Of a stretch of 64,000 nucleotides of DNA, positions 34,617 to 44,011 are shown one piece after another. The stretch is from Chryseobacterium wanjuense (GTDB lineage Bacteria > Bacteroidota > Bacteroidia > Flavobacteriales > Weeksellaceae). The translations under genes were made by a program, and so were the position numbers. Numbering within the stretch: the stretch's first letter is position 1; each line of letters begins with the position of its first letter. The notes beneath the pieces are model-generated. The model saw nothing but the letters and a program-made list of their open reading frames with translations, ran no database searches and was not told the DNA's origin. The stretch is from assembly GCF_900111495.1 (NCBI RefSeq), contig NZ_FOIU01000002.1:868001-932000 (forward strand), given 5' to 3'.

Positions 34617-35747
34617 ATGCCGAAAATTCTTTTTTTAACTACTGCCCACCGATACGACGATGATAGAATTTTTTATCATCAGGCGAAGGCGCTCAAAGAT
34701 GAAGGAAATCAGGTTGAAATTTGCAGTTTATCGTCAGATTTTCAGGGTTTTGTTGATGGAATTGAGATCGAGTCTTATTCAATTTTGGAGAAAAGCACGG
34801 AAGAGAAAACGAAAGTTTTCGAAAGAGTGTATAAAACATTCCAACCGGATTGTATCATCTGTTCTGAACCGTTGGCTGTCATTTCAACGAAAAAGATTAA
34901 AAAAGAGAAAAAAATCAGCGTTATTTACGATATTACAGAATGGTATCCATCGATGCGAATGGTTGAAAATTTTCGTTTTCCATTGAATGTATTTCAAGCA
35001 ATTAAATTTTTTCTGATCCAGTTGTATGCAGGCTGGGTAAGCACCCATTTTATTTTCGGAGAGGAAACGAAAAAATTTCCGCTTGCTTATATTTTCTGGT
35101 TTAAAAAAAATATCATTTCTCCGTATTATCCGGATGATCAATATATTCACCGGAATATTAAAAAATTAGAATCCAATAAAATTACACTTTGCTACACCGG
35201 ACAATTTTCAGAAGAAAAAGGAATTGGTAATTTTTTCGCTGTCATTGATAGTGTAAAGAAAAAAAAGCCTGACCTTGATGTTTCAGTTTTGTTAATAGGA
35301 GGAGCCAGAAAGGAAAAAGATGAAAAATATTTTTCAGATTTACTTTCGAAATATCGATTTGAAAACATGAAAATTGAAAAGGTAACTTCTTTTGAAACCT
35401 TTACCGAATCCTATGCTGAAGCAGATATTTGTTTTGATTTAAGGACAATGAATTACGAAAATCATCATTGTTTGCCCATTAAAATATTTTACTACGCAGC
35501 ATCAGGAAAGCCTGTAATTTATACAGATCTGAAAGCGACAAGACAACATGTCGATGTTTCAAAGTTTGGATTTCTTGTTGATCCTGAAAAAGCCGACGCA
35601 ATTGCGGAAATTGTTTTGAATTATATTGAGAATCCTGAATTATATTCTGCTCATGCTCAAAATGCAAGAAAAGAATACGAAAAAAAATACAACTGGAATG
35701 GTATTCGGAATTCGTTTGTAAACTTCATCAAAAAATCCATAGAATAA
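34617..35747 (+). CDS. GT4-like glycosyltransferase
   Basis: The 376-residue protein has the two Rossmann domains of GT-B glycosyltransferases. The C-terminal half shows TLCYTGQFSEEKGIGNFF and the nucleotide-sugar binding end LPIKIFYYAASGKPVIYTD, typical of family 4. The N-terminal domain shows LTTAHRYDDDRIFYHQAKAL. It is followed two bases later by a flippase gene, so the two probably act in the same glycan pathway. Donor and acceptor are unknown. Confidence 0.85.
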   Translation: MPKILFLTTAHRYDDDRIFYHQAKALKDEGNQVEICSLSSDFQGFVDGIEIESYSILEKSTEEKTKVFERVYKTFQPDCIICSEPLAVISTKKIKKEKKISVIYDITEWYPSMRMVENFRFPLNVFQAIKFFLIQLYAGWVSTHFIFGEETKKFPLAYIFWFKKNIISPYYPDDQYIHRNIKKLESNKITLCYTGQFSEEKGIGNFFAVIDSVKKKKPDLDVSVLLIGGARKEKDEKYFSDLLSKYRFENMKIEKVTSFETFTESYAEADICFDLRTMNYENHHCLPIKIFYYAASGKPVIYTDLKATRQHVDVSKFGFLVDPEKADAIAEIVLNYIENPELYSAHAQNARKEYEKKYNWNGIRNSFVNFIKKSIE

Positions 35748-35748
35748 G

Positions 35749-36999
35749 ATGAAGCAGAATACAATCTTTAAGACTTTTGTTTCCCGGTTTTTAATTTTAA
35801 TATTAAATTTCGGACTCGTCATTTATTCCACCAACATGTGGGGAAGCGAGGGCAAAGGGGTTATTTCGATTGTCATAGCCGATCTTACTATCATCAGTTT
35901 TTTTGCCAATATTTTTGTGGGAAGCAGCATGAGCTATTTTGCTTCAAAATATAAAGCGGAAGAAATCCTGCCTTTTGCCTATTTATGGTCAATTTTGGTT
36001 GGAATTTTGATTCCTGTGATTTTTAGTTTTAATCATGCGTTGGAATATTCCAATTACCTGATCATTCTTTCGGTTTTATCATCACTTCTGGCTGCCAATG
36101 TAAATTTATTTGTCGGTCAGCAGAACATAAAAATGTTCAATTTATACACTGTTTTACAGCAAATTATTCACATTGTATTTATTGTCATTATTGTTTATAT
36201 TATTAAAATTACTTCGGTTAATTCTTACTTTATTGCTCAGATTAGCTGTTTCGGATTGTTGTTTTTGATCAGTTCTTATCAGGTTTTAAGGCGTTGTGAT
36301 TTTAAAAATATTTCGTTTTCTAGGCAAATTGGGAGTAAATTATTCGATTATGGCTGGAAAACTCAGCTGAGTGCTTTTTTACAGTTTTTAAACAACAGAT
36401 TATCATTTTATTTTCTTGAATATTTTAAAGGCATTGTAAGCGTGGGAATTTTTTCGATCGGGGTTGCTTTTTCGGAAGCGATCTGGACGGTAAGCCGAAG
36501 CCTTTCTCTCGTGCTTTATGCTGATATTGTGAATAATACAAACTCCAACGAGGCAATTGAAAAGACAAAAATTTCATTGAGAATCAGTTTTTTGATTACT
36601 TCTTTATTTCTTGGTATTATGTTGCTGATTCCGGCTAATTTTTATGCGATGATTTTTGGGAAAGATTTTCATCAGACAAAGGAAATTGTTTTATTTCTTT
36701 CACCCGGAATTTTAGCAATTGCAGTAAGTAATATTATCGGATATTATTTTGCAGGCATTAACAAACTCCGGATTCTGAATGTAAAGGCCATTGTCGGGCT
36801 TATTTTCACTATCATTTCATCATTTTATATTATTCCAAAATGGGGAATCAGAGGAGCTTGTGTGATTAGTTCGGTTTCATATTGCCTGTCGTCTGCGTTA
36901 TTATTTTGGAGGTTTTATCAGATCACAGAATTTCATATTCATGATTTTATTTTGTCGAAAAAAGAAGTCGATTTATTGTTGCGAAAAGTTTTTAGATAA
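35749..36999 (+). CDS. Oligosaccharide flippase (Wzx/MATE-like)
   Basis: The 416-residue protein is hydrophobic throughout, with about 12-14 predicted membrane helices in the MOP superfamily style. The N-terminal FLILILNFGLVIYSTNMWGSEGKG and the GIFSIGVAFSEAIWTVSRSL helix are typical of polysaccharide flippases. It begins two bases after the glycosyltransferase stop. It should move lipid-linked glycan across the inner membrane. The pair lacks a polymerase and other pathway genes here. Confidence 0.83.
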   Translation: MKQNTIFKTFVSRFLILILNFGLVIYSTNMWGSEGKGVISIVIADLTIISFFANIFVGSSMSYFASKYKAEEILPFAYLWSILVGILIPVIFSFNHALEYSNYLIILSVLSSLLAANVNLFVGQQNIKMFNLYTVLQQIIHIVFIVIIVYIIKITSVNSYFIAQISCFGLLFLISSYQVLRRCDFKNISFSRQIGSKLFDYGWKTQLSAFLQFLNNRLSFYFLEYFKGIVSVGIFSIGVAFSEAIWTVSRSLSLVLYADIVNNTNSNEAIEKTKISLRISFLITSLFLGIMLLIPANFYAMIFGKDFHQTKEIVLFLSPGILAIAVSNIIGYYFAGINKLRILNVKAIVGLIFTIISSFYIIPKWGIRGACVISSVSYCLSSALLFWRFYQITEFHIHDFILSKKEVDLLLRKVFR

Positions 37000-37052
37000 T
37001 AAGTTTAAACAAGTTCAATAATTAATGGTCTATGATTTAGAAAGAGTTTCCT

Positions 37053-37085
37053 AAACCTAACAGGTTTTTAAAACCTGTTAGGTTT
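37053..37085. repeat. Palindromic repeat, family D copy 2
   Basis: AAACCTAACAGGTTTT and AAAACCTGTTAGGTTT form a perfect hairpin and match 638-673. Confidence 0.75.
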
Positions 37086-37124
37086 GTGATTGTAAAACTT
37101 TTCGCAACAAATTAAAATAAGTTT

Positions 37125-37132
37125 TATCTTTG
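37125..37132 (+). promoter_or_regulatory. -7 element immediately upstream of the lipoprotein gene
   Basis: TATCTTTG matches TAnnTTTG exactly and ends five bases before the ATG at 37138, predicting a leaderless transcript. No TTG lies at the ideal distance. Confidence 0.45.
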
Positions 37133-37137
37133 TGGGA

Positions 37138-37644
37138 ATGAGGAATATTGTTTTTGGATTTCTGGTAGTTTTCGTTGCCTTTCTAAGTTGTAGAACTGGT
37201 GATGATGAAGATTTGCAGAAAATTGATCAGATTATCAATCTTTATATGAAAAATGGGGCAGGGCGTGATTTATTCCATAAAAAGAAAGATACGGCCTATT
37301 TCACCTATTCCATGAATGATGTGAATGGTAATGCCGATTTGGCGCCGGTAAGCAGTTTGCTTAAGGCTACTGCAGATTCCACGTTATTTATAGAATATAT
37401 CGCAGGAGCAAAAAGAGTAGGGCTGGACACGATTGATCCCAACAATAAAACCTATCATTCGGTCATTGCGCTTTCATTGATAAAAAGATTGAATAATACC
37501 GTTCAGGACACCATTCGGGATACTCTTGAAATTCAATACCGATGGACTCCCTCCGTTTTTGAAGTCTCGAAAATATATTATAATGATACTTTGAGGTTTA
37601 CAAAAACACCTGGAGCTTCAAACGTAGTTACTATCGTAAAATAA
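37138..37644 (+). CDS. Hypothetical lipoprotein
   Basis: The protein of 168 residues starts with a lipoprotein signal (IVFGFLVVFVAFLSC). The mature part has no recognised domain and includes TAYFTYSMNDVNG and a C-terminal beta-rich half. A GTG at 37132 is in frame two codons earlier, but the overlapping promoter element favours ATG at 37138. It lies upstream of serS with its own apparent promoter. Lipid-anchored, function unknown. Confidence 0.65.
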   Translation: MRNIVFGFLVVFVAFLSCRTGDDEDLQKIDQIINLYMKNGAGRDLFHKKKDTAYFTYSMNDVNGNADLAPVSSLLKATADSTLFIEYIAGAKRVGLDTIDPNNKTYHSVIALSLIKRLNNTVQDTIRDTLEIQYRWTPSVFEVSKIYYNDTLRFTKTPGASNVVTIVK

Positions 37645-37649
37645 TTTTT

Positions 37650-37657
37650 TAAATTTG
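37650..37657 (+). promoter_or_regulatory. Putative -7 element of serS
   Basis: TAAATTTG matches TAnnTTTG and lies 56 bases before the serS start. No TTG lies at ideal spacing. Confidence 0.4.
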
Positions 37658-37713
37658 CAAAACTGTTGACATTTTTTGATGCTCAACATTCTAATAACTA
37701 ACATCTAAATAAA

Positions 37714-38982
37714 ATGTTACAAGTCAATTTTTTGCGCGACAATAAAGAGCGCGTTTTAGAGGGTCTTAAAAAAAGACAATTCAAAAATCTTGAGTTGGTA
37801 GACGAGGCTATTGCTACTGACGACGAAAGAAAAAAAATTCAGTTTGAATTAGATTCCCAACTTTCCGAAATCAACAAAATATCCAAAGAAATCGGACTTT
37901 TGATGAAAGAAGGAAAAAAAGAAGAAGCTGAATCTGCAAAATCTAAAACATCGCAATTTAAAGAGTCGAGTAAAGAATTACAATCTCAATTAGATGTAAA
38001 AGAAAAGGATTTAATCAACATCCTGTATCAGCTTCCGAATATCCCGAATGAGTTGGTAAAAAGTGGCGCATCTGCAGATGATAACGAAATTATTTACCAG
38101 TCTCACGACGTAGAAGGTCTTGGTGAAGGAGCAATTCCTCACTGGGAGCTGGCAAAAAAATACAACCTTATCGATTTTGAATTGGGTGTAAAAATTGCCG
38201 GAGCCGGTTTCCCTGTGTATTTGGGTAAAGGAGCGAGATTGCAGAGAGCTTTGGTTCAGTATTTTCTGGACAAAAATGTTGAGAAAGGGTATATGGAAGT
38301 TAATCCTCCTCACGTAGTAAACGAAGCTTCAGGCTACGGAACAGGGCAATTGCCGGATAAAGAAGGGCAGATGTATTATATTCAGGCGGATGATCTATAT
38401 TTAATTCCGACTGCAGAAGTTCCGGTAACGAATCTGTATCGTGATGTTTTATTTGACGAGAAAGATTTGCCTATTAAAAATACAGCATTTTCTCAATGTT
38501 ACAGAAGAGAAGCGGGAAGTTACGGAGCACACGTAAGAGGTTTGAACCGTCTTCACCAATTCGAAAAAGTGGAAATTGTAAGAATTGAAAAACCTGAAAA
38601 TTCTTACGCTGTTTTGGAAGAAATGGTGGAACATATTAAAGAAATTTTATCCGATCTTGAGCTTCCTTACAGAGTATTGAGACTTTGCGGCGGAGATACG
38701 GGTTTTGCTTCTGCAATGACGTATGATTTTGAGGTGTGGAGTGCTGCACAGGAAAAATGGCTGGAAGTAAGTTCTGTTTCTAATTTTGAAACCTTCCAGG
38801 CCAACAGATTAAAATGCCGTTACAAAGCAGACGGAAAATCTCAGCTGGTACATACTTTGAATGGTTCTGCAATGGCTTTGCCGAGAATTATGGCAGCGTT
38901 GCTTGAAAACAATCAGACGGAGGAAGGAATTAAGCTTCCGAAGAAGATTGCGGAGTATGCGAGGTTTGATTTGATTAATTAA
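37714..38982 (+). CDS. serS: Serine--tRNA ligase
   Basis: Class II aminoacyl-tRNA synthetase that charges tRNA-Ser. The 422-residue protein has the N-terminal tRNA-binding coiled coil (about 25-105) and the catalytic motifs: PPHVVNEASGYGTGQLP, LIPTAEVPVTNLY, FSQCYRREAGSYG (motif 2) and NGSAMALPRIMAALLENNQ (motif 3). Length and order are standard. A terminator follows. Confidence 0.97.
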   Translation: MLQVNFLRDNKERVLEGLKKRQFKNLELVDEAIATDDERKKIQFELDSQLSEINKISKEIGLLMKEGKKEEAESAKSKTSQFKESSKELQSQLDVKEKDLINILYQLPNIPNELVKSGASADDNEIIYQSHDVEGLGEGAIPHWELAKKYNLIDFELGVKIAGAGFPVYLGKGARLQRALVQYFLDKNVEKGYMEVNPPHVVNEASGYGTGQLPDKEGQMYYIQADDLYLIPTAEVPVTNLYRDVLFDEKDLPIKNTAFSQCYRREAGSYGAHVRGLNRLHQFEKVEIVRIEKPENSYAVLEEMVEHIKEILSDLELPYRVLRLCGGDTGFASAMTYDFEVWSAAQEKWLEVSSVSNFETFQANRLKCRYKADGKSQLVHTLNGSAMALPRIMAALLENNQTEEGIKLPKKIAEYARFDLIN

Positions 38983-39005
38983 AATTCAAATATTTGATTT
39001 AAATA

Positions 39006-39034
39006 AAAACCCATCGAAATTTTCGGTGGGTTTG
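39006..39034 (+). terminator. Terminator of serS
   Basis: AAACCCATCGAAA pairs with TTTCGGTGGGTTT with one U-G wobble and is followed by T-rich sequence. Confidence 0.7.
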
Positions 39035-39118
39035 TTTATGCGATTATATTTAATATTCTAAAGAATTTAACATAAAGCTTGTCATTCCGTAGGAATCTAA
39101 ACTCTTTGTTTTAATATA

Positions 39119-39874
39119 TTACTCCGTTACAATAACGATTTTCTTGTCCATGTTTTTCAAAGGTTTTTTGTCCTTCTCTTCACCGAATAGATAATCAAGA
39201 TCATAGTTTATTTTTACCGAGTAATCATCCGCTTTGGTGATCCAGTCGTGTTTTCCGGAGATGGATTTTATTTTGTTTTCGAATTTTAAAGTAGTTCCGA
39301 TTTTTTTGTACATCATTTTCAGCGTACCCATCGACATTTCTGCTTTTTCATCGGAAATGCCTTTGTCAGCTAAAATTTCTTTAATCCCGTTTAAACCAAG
39401 CTTTTCGGTATCGATTGTCAATGTTTTTCCGTCCCAGGAATTCATGGCCAATTGATCGATAGGAAGCTGTTCATTTTTCGATAATTTGCCTACTGCCGTA
39501 TAATCCGCTTTTGTAAAATGATCCATTTTCATCGAGAATCCGGCAAGCTCATCGTTGTCGAAATTAGATTTCATAAAAACCTTTTTCATGATTCTTATCG
39601 AATCGGGATTATCGGTTTTCAACTTTCCTTCTTTCTTTTCCAATTCATAAAGGCTCGTCCACGTTCTTGGAAGTTTTTCAAGCTCTCCAAATTCTTTTTT
39701 ATCAGTTTTCGCCGAGTCCGGAATCATGGATTTAAACATGGTCATCGCTTCTTTCATGTCAATATCCATCATCGTTGTAGAAGCAGAATCTTTATGATAC
39801 GTCACTTCAGAATTGATGGAGCACGACTGTAAAGTAAAAAGACCGATTACAAGTAGAAATAAGATTTTTTTCAT
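39119..39874 (-). CDS. Hypothetical lipoprotein
   Basis: The 251-residue protein has a lipoprotein signal (LLVIGLFTLQSC, Cys about 18) and a charged mature region rich in Lys, Asp and Met. No domain is recognised; the sequence has a beta-strand-like C-terminal part (DYSVKINYDLDYLFG). It should be lipid-anchored facing the periplasm or surface. It stands alone between serS and a repeat region. Confidence 0.7.
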   Translation of the reverse strand: MKKILFLLVIGLFTLQSCSINSEVTYHKDSASTTMMDIDMKEAMTMFKSMIPDSAKTDKKEFGELEKLPRTWTSLYELEKKEGKLKTDNPDSIRIMKKVFMKSNFDNDELAGFSMKMDHFTKADYTAVGKLSKNEQLPIDQLAMNSWDGKTLTIDTEKLGLNGIKEILADKGISDEKAEMSMGTLKMMYKKIGTTLKFENKIKSISGKHDWITKADDYSVKINYDLDYLFGEEKDKKPLKNMDKKIVIVTE

Positions 39875-39896
39875 GGTGTATTATTTTTTAATTAAT

Positions 39897-40100
39897 AAAC
39901 TTGTTTAAACTTTTTTTAAACACAAAAGAAACAAAAGATCCAGATATTTATATTTAAAGTTTATCACTAAACTGAAAAGAAGAACACATAACATTTAAAA
40001 AATCTCTGATTTTTATTCTTTTGAGAGCCTTGATTATCTAACAATAATTATGCGTATAACTTTTGTGTCTTTTGTGGTTAATAAAATTAGTTTAAAACAG
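39897..40100. repeat. Intergenic repeat, family C copy 2
   Basis: Shares ordered blocks with 21481-21615. Its left end (AAACACAAAAGAAACAAAAG) pairs with the right end (CTTTTGTGTCTTTTGTGGTT), so the whole 200-base spacer can fold on itself. No gene is seen in the 228-base gap. Confidence 0.65.
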
Positions 40101-40102
40101 AC

Positions 40103-40870
40103 TCAATGACAATTTACATTGCTGTGACTGTGAGTGCTGTGATCTCCGGGTAAATGGCATTGCCCGTTGTTGTCTTTGGATATCGTCATTGCTTCTGCTC
40201 TTGGAGAAATGTAAGGAATTCCCAGTTCCAGGCCTCTTACAATGAATAATCCTCCCAAAACGATCATCACAACCGGAATTACTTTTAAAACTTTTATTCT
40301 AAACGCCTGATTCATGAGATTTCCGGCCAGAACTACGGCAAACATGAATGGAAGTGTTCCCAATCCGAATAAAGCCATATATAAAGCTCCCTGCCCTATT
40401 CCTCCGCTTGCCAGACTTGCGGTAAGAGCCATATAAACCATTCCGCAGGGCAAAAATCCGTTTAATAATCCTGTGGTGAATCTTGAGCGGTAATCTGCTT
40501 TCTGAAGCAATCTTCCTAAGTTTGATTTAACTTTAAATAAAAACTTTGAAAAGAAAGGAATTTTTGAAGCAAAATCTTTTCCTCCAAATGAAAAAACCGC
40601 CATTACAATTAATAAAATTCCGACAGCAATGGTAAGATATTTTTGAAAACCGGCCATCTCAAAACCTTCCCCAATGATTCCTAAAATTGCTCCTAAAAGC
40701 GAATACGTGAAAATTCTCCCAAATTGATAGGTAAGATTTTGAAGGTAAAAATTGGTAGCCTGTTTTTTTGTTAATCCCATCGACAAGGCAATAGGTCCGC
40801 ACATTCCGATACAGTGAAATCCGGAAGCAAAACCCAATCCGATTGCCGATACAATAAGTGCTATTTCCAT
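40103..40870 (-). CDS. SafE/CcoH-associated membrane protein (sulfite exporter TauE/SafE family)
   Basis: The 255-residue protein has about six membrane segments and the family features GFASGFHCIGMCGPIALS and GFLPCGMVYMALTASLASG. The GMCGP and PCG cysteines resemble those in copper-handling relatives. It ends with a His-rich tail (PGDHSTHSHSNVNCH), consistent with metal binding. Its start overlaps ccoH by 10 bases and it ends the cbb3 oxidase locus, so a role in copper supply or oxidase assembly is likely. A role in sulfite export is not supported. Confidence 0.82.
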   Translation of the reverse strand: MEIALIVSAIGLGFASGFHCIGMCGPIALSMGLTKKQATNFYLQNLTYQFGRIFTYSLLGAILGIIGEGFEMAGFQKYLTIAVGILLIVMAVFSFGGKDFASKIPFFSKFLFKVKSNLGRLLQKADYRSRFTTGLLNGFLPCGMVYMALTASLASGGIGQGALYMALFGLGTLPFMFAVVLAGNLMNQAFRIKVLKVIPVVMIVLGGLFIVRGLELGIPYISPRAEAMTISKDNNGQCHLPGDHSTHSHSNVNCH

Positions 40871-41313
40871 ATCACATCATAATCCATTCTGTAGTCTGTT
40901 TTGTCTTTGGTCCAATTTAATCTCAGGGTATAATTTCCTAGTCTTAAAACCTTGGAAGGAATTAAAAATGATTTGTTGGCCTCAAGCTGCACAGATTTTT
41001 TTATGTCTAAATTCTGGTCGTCGGTTCTGTTTAAAACAAATTTTACCGTAGTATTTGAATTGTCGTAATCTTTCGGGAAAGTGATGGTAATTCCGTTCTT
41101 GTTTTGGCTGTAAACAGGTTTTTCCTGCAACTGGTCGGCTCTTTTTTTAGCATCAATGACATCCTGGTATTTTAATTCTTCTTCATAATAATTATCCGTT
41201 ACCATTTCTGAGTTCTTCTGCCCGTTCGGGAAAAGAAACAACATCGATAAAATAAAAACAATGAATGCAAATAAAGCAATTACAACACCGTGTCCCCAAC
41301 TAAAGTTTTTCAT
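40861..41313 (-). CDS. ccoH: FixH/CcoH family protein
   Basis: The 150-residue protein has one N-terminal membrane helix (GVVIALFAFIVFILSMLFLF) and a periplasmic beta domain with a conserved VTDNYYEEELKYQDVID stretch. CcoH/FixH is an assembly factor of cbb3 oxidase. It lies between ccoG and the SafE-type gene and overlaps the latter. Confidence 0.85.
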   Translation of the reverse strand: MKNFSWGHGVVIALFAFIVFILSMLFLFPNGQKNSEMVTDNYYEEELKYQDVIDAKKRADQLQEKPVYSQNKNGITITFPKDYDNSNTTVKFVLNRTDDQNLDIKKSVQLEANKSFLIPSKVLRLGNYTLRLNWTKDKTDYRMDYDVIWK

Positions 41314-41340
41314 TTTTCCGGATTTATTTATTTCTAAAAA

Positions 41341-42795
41341 TTAAAATTGTAATTTAAAAGGTCCCTCAAAATACGTCTGATAAGAATCTACCAGCTTTCC
41401 TTTCATATCATATACTCCGATGGTAATATTCTGTTTCGAAAGATTCATTTCCTTTTCCGGGAAGCTGATATTGATGGTTCCTTTTGTAATTTTATCTCTT
41501 TCTACAGGAATTTTGCTTGAAGCACTGTAAATAACTTCCCCGTGTTTAGGCTCGATTACTTTGATTGTTACAAGCTTTTTCTCGTTGGTTTTATTTAAGA
41601 AAGTATAATTGTAAGTATTGGTAATTTTTCCGTCTCTTACGAAGAATGTACTTCCAGCTGGCTTAATAAACTTAGCCTCCATTTCACCTCTGTTGTAAAG
41701 AAGATATCCTAAGAATCCCACCAAAAGAACAAGAAATATAGCAAAACCTTTCATTCTGCCCGTAAACTTAAACTCAGTCTGCTTTTCAATTTCATTCTCA
41801 GAAGCGTATCTGATCAATCCTTTCGGAAGTCCCACTTTTTCCATGACTTCATCACAGGCATCGATACAAGCTGTACAGTTTACACATTCCAATTGCTGTC
41901 CGTCTCTGATGTCAATTCCCGTAGGGCAAACCACCACACACTGATGGCAGTCGATACAATCTCCTTTTCCGGCAGCTTTTCTGTCTTCTCCTTTTCTCCA
42001 TTTTGCCCTGTTTTCACCTCTGTTGAAATCGTAGAAAACATTGATGGTATCTTTATCAATTAAAACTCCCTGCAATCTTCCGTACGGACAAACCAATGTA
42101 CAAACCTGCTCTCTGAACCAAGCAAATACAAAATAAAATGCCGCCGTAAAGAGAATCATGATGATGAAATTGGTAGGATGTGCAAAAGGTCCTTCAGAAA
42201 TGATCTTGAAAATTTCTTTATAACCCACAATATACATGAGCATAAAGTGCGTAATAATGAGTGAAATGACAAGATAAACCGTCCATTTCAGAGTTCTTTT
42301 CCAGATTTTTTCGCTGTTCCATTCCTGTCTGTCGAGCTTCATCTGTCTGTTTCTATCTCCTTCAATAAGATATTCTATTTTACGGAAAATCATTTCTAGA
42401 AAAATTGTCTGAGGACAAATCCACCCGCAGAAAATTCTACCGAAAGCAATCGTAAATACAATAATGAATATTAAGGAAGCAATAGCTCCGAGAGTAAGGA
42501 TGAAAAAATCCTGCGGATAGAAAGGTTGCCCGAAAATGAAAAACTCCCTATCAATTACATTAAATAATATTAATGGGTTGCCATTGATTTTCATAAATGG
42601 CACTGTAAAATAAATAACCAGTAAAATATAGCTTACAAGGTTTCTATAGTTGGTATACTTTCCTTTTGGTTTTCTAGGATATACCCATTTCCTTTTACCG
42701 GATTGATCCATTGTCCCTATAGAATCTCTGTAAGTTTCAGGGTCCAGAACCTGTCCCTGTCCGCCGCGTACTTCTGTTTCCTCTATGTCTGACAT
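41341..42795 (-). CDS. ccoG: Cytochrome c oxidase accessory protein CcoG
   Basis: CcoG is a membrane Fe-S protein needed for copper delivery to cbb3 oxidase. The 484-residue protein has several helices, the conserved FCGWICPQT, CTLVCPYGR, and two 4Fe-4S clusters in CIDCHQCVVVCP and CVNCTACIDACD, then a C-terminal Ig-like domain. Length and order fit the family (RdxA/FixG). It is in the middle of the oxidase locus. Confidence 0.93.
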   Translation of the reverse strand: MSDIEETEVRGGQGQVLDPETYRDSIGTMDQSGKRKWVYPRKPKGKYTNYRNLVSYILLVIYFTVPFMKINGNPLILFNVIDREFFIFGQPFYPQDFFILTLGAIASLIFIIVFTIAFGRIFCGWICPQTIFLEMIFRKIEYLIEGDRNRQMKLDRQEWNSEKIWKRTLKWTVYLVISLIITHFMLMYIVGYKEIFKIISEGPFAHPTNFIIMILFTAAFYFVFAWFREQVCTLVCPYGRLQGVLIDKDTINVFYDFNRGENRAKWRKGEDRKAAGKGDCIDCHQCVVVCPTGIDIRDGQQLECVNCTACIDACDEVMEKVGLPKGLIRYASENEIEKQTEFKFTGRMKGFAIFLVLLVGFLGYLLYNRGEMEAKFIKPAGSTFFVRDGKITNTYNYTFLNKTNEKKLVTIKVIEPKHGEVIYSASSKIPVERDKITKGTINISFPEKEMNLSKQNITIGVYDMKGKLVDSYQTYFEGPFKLQF

Positions 42796-42894
42796 GTTTG
42801 TAAGTATTTTAAAAAAAGAAAAACATAATTCGTTATTATTTTTTTTCTAATAACAAATTATGTTTTTTCATATGGTTTAATTTTTTATTTAAAA

Positions 42895-43776
42895 TTATTC
42901 TTTTTCCCAATGAGCTTCAGTTCCCTGAGGAGCAGCGCCACCTTTATCCTTTGTTACAGGAGGTTGTTCTTGGTTGATGTGGTATACATACGCTGCAATT
43001 TTTTCAATTTCAGCACCAGAAACTTCTCCGTTTTTACCGAATGGTCTCATCGCCGGGTTGGTAGGTGAACCGTTCCAGTCCATGTGGAATACATTCTTAA
43101 ATAATGTCTTCTCTGGTTGGTTGATCCAGTAGTTATCCGTTAGGTTCGGACCAATACCTCCACTACCGTCTTCTTTGTGGCAAGATGCACAGTTGGTTTT
43201 GAATAATTCTTTACCTTCTGCAATATTATCAGCCGAATATTTAGCTGTTTCGATCGTTACAGGAGGCTGAGTCTTCTGGTATTCTTCTATGCTTGCCAAT
43301 TGTTCTTTATATTCCTGCTCATATTCGCTTAACGGGTGAGCAAAATTTGTGAAAGAAAACGCACATATATAAACAATACAAAAAGCAGTCCCAAAGTAGA
43401 ATAAACCTACCCACCATTTTGGTAATTGGTTGTCCAACTCCATGATTCCATCGAAACCGTGGTCGATAAGGATATCCTTTTCTTCTGCTGCAGATTGTTT
43501 CTTGAATGCTGCATCATATAATCTCCTAAGATAAGGTACTTTTTTCTCAGCCAGATAAGCTGCTTTTTCTTCCGGAGATAATTTTTTAAACTTGTTATTC
43601 TCAATCAAATCTCCAATGGCACTGTGGATGTATGCTAAAATACCAGCGATTACTACAGTTCCCCAGAAATACGGTGATCCCAAGAAAGCATAACTTTGTA
43701 CAAACAGATAATAAAAAACTATTAAAAGTCCAATTATTATTAAAATGTTTACAACAACCGGTGTTCTTTGTTTCAT
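42895..43776 (-). CDS. ccoP: cbb3-type cytochrome c oxidase subunit III (CcoP), mono-haem
   Basis: The 293-residue protein has N-terminal membrane helices, the CcoP N-terminal domain around LDNQLPKWWVGLFYFG, and one c-type haem site CASCH near residue 195. The axial Met is likely in PAMRPFG. Classical proteobacterial CcoP has two haems; only one CxxCH is visible here, as in other Bacteroidota. It transfers electrons to the catalytic subunit. The gene is 10 bases downstream of ccoQ. Confidence 0.92.
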   Translation of the reverse strand: MKQRTPVVVNILIIIGLLIVFYYLFVQSYAFLGSPYFWGTVVIAGILAYIHSAIGDLIENNKFKKLSPEEKAAYLAEKKVPYLRRLYDAAFKKQSAAEEKDILIDHGFDGIMELDNQLPKWWVGLFYFGTAFCIVYICAFSFTNFAHPLSEYEQEYKEQLASIEEYQKTQPPVTIETAKYSADNIAEGKELFKTNCASCHKEDGSGGIGPNLTDNYWINQPEKTLFKNVFHMDWNGSPTNPAMRPFGKNGEVSGAEIEKIAAYVYHINQEQPPVTKDKGGAAPQGTEAHWEKE

Positions 43777-43786
43777 AATAAATTAG

Positions 43787-43990
43787 TTAATTTTTTAAAT
43801 TAAAATCATCATCATTTTCATCATCCTGCAGAGGAGCTTCTTCTTCTTCCTTGTAATATTTTTTAGGCCTGCTAAAAACATATATTACCAGAGCAACAAA
43901 GAACAGCATAAAGAAAATCAGAGCCAAGGTCTGGTAAAAACCAGCATTGTCGGTATTGGATAATATGTCTTTAAAGTTCTGAGGTATCAT
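43787..43990 (-). CDS. ccoQ: CcoQ/FixQ-like small oxidase subunit
   Basis: The 67-residue protein has a single membrane helix (LALIFFMLFFVALVIYVF) followed by SRPKKYYKEEEE and an acidic tail, matching CcoQ. It stabilises the cbb3 complex. It lies between ccoNO and ccoP as in typical ccoNOQP operons. Confidence 0.85.
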   Translation of the reverse strand: MIPQNFKDILSNTDNAGFYQTLALIFFMLFFVALVIYVFSRPKKYYKEEEEAPLQDDENDDDFNLKN

Positions 43991-44011
43991 GATGTGAACT
44001 TTTTAATATTT

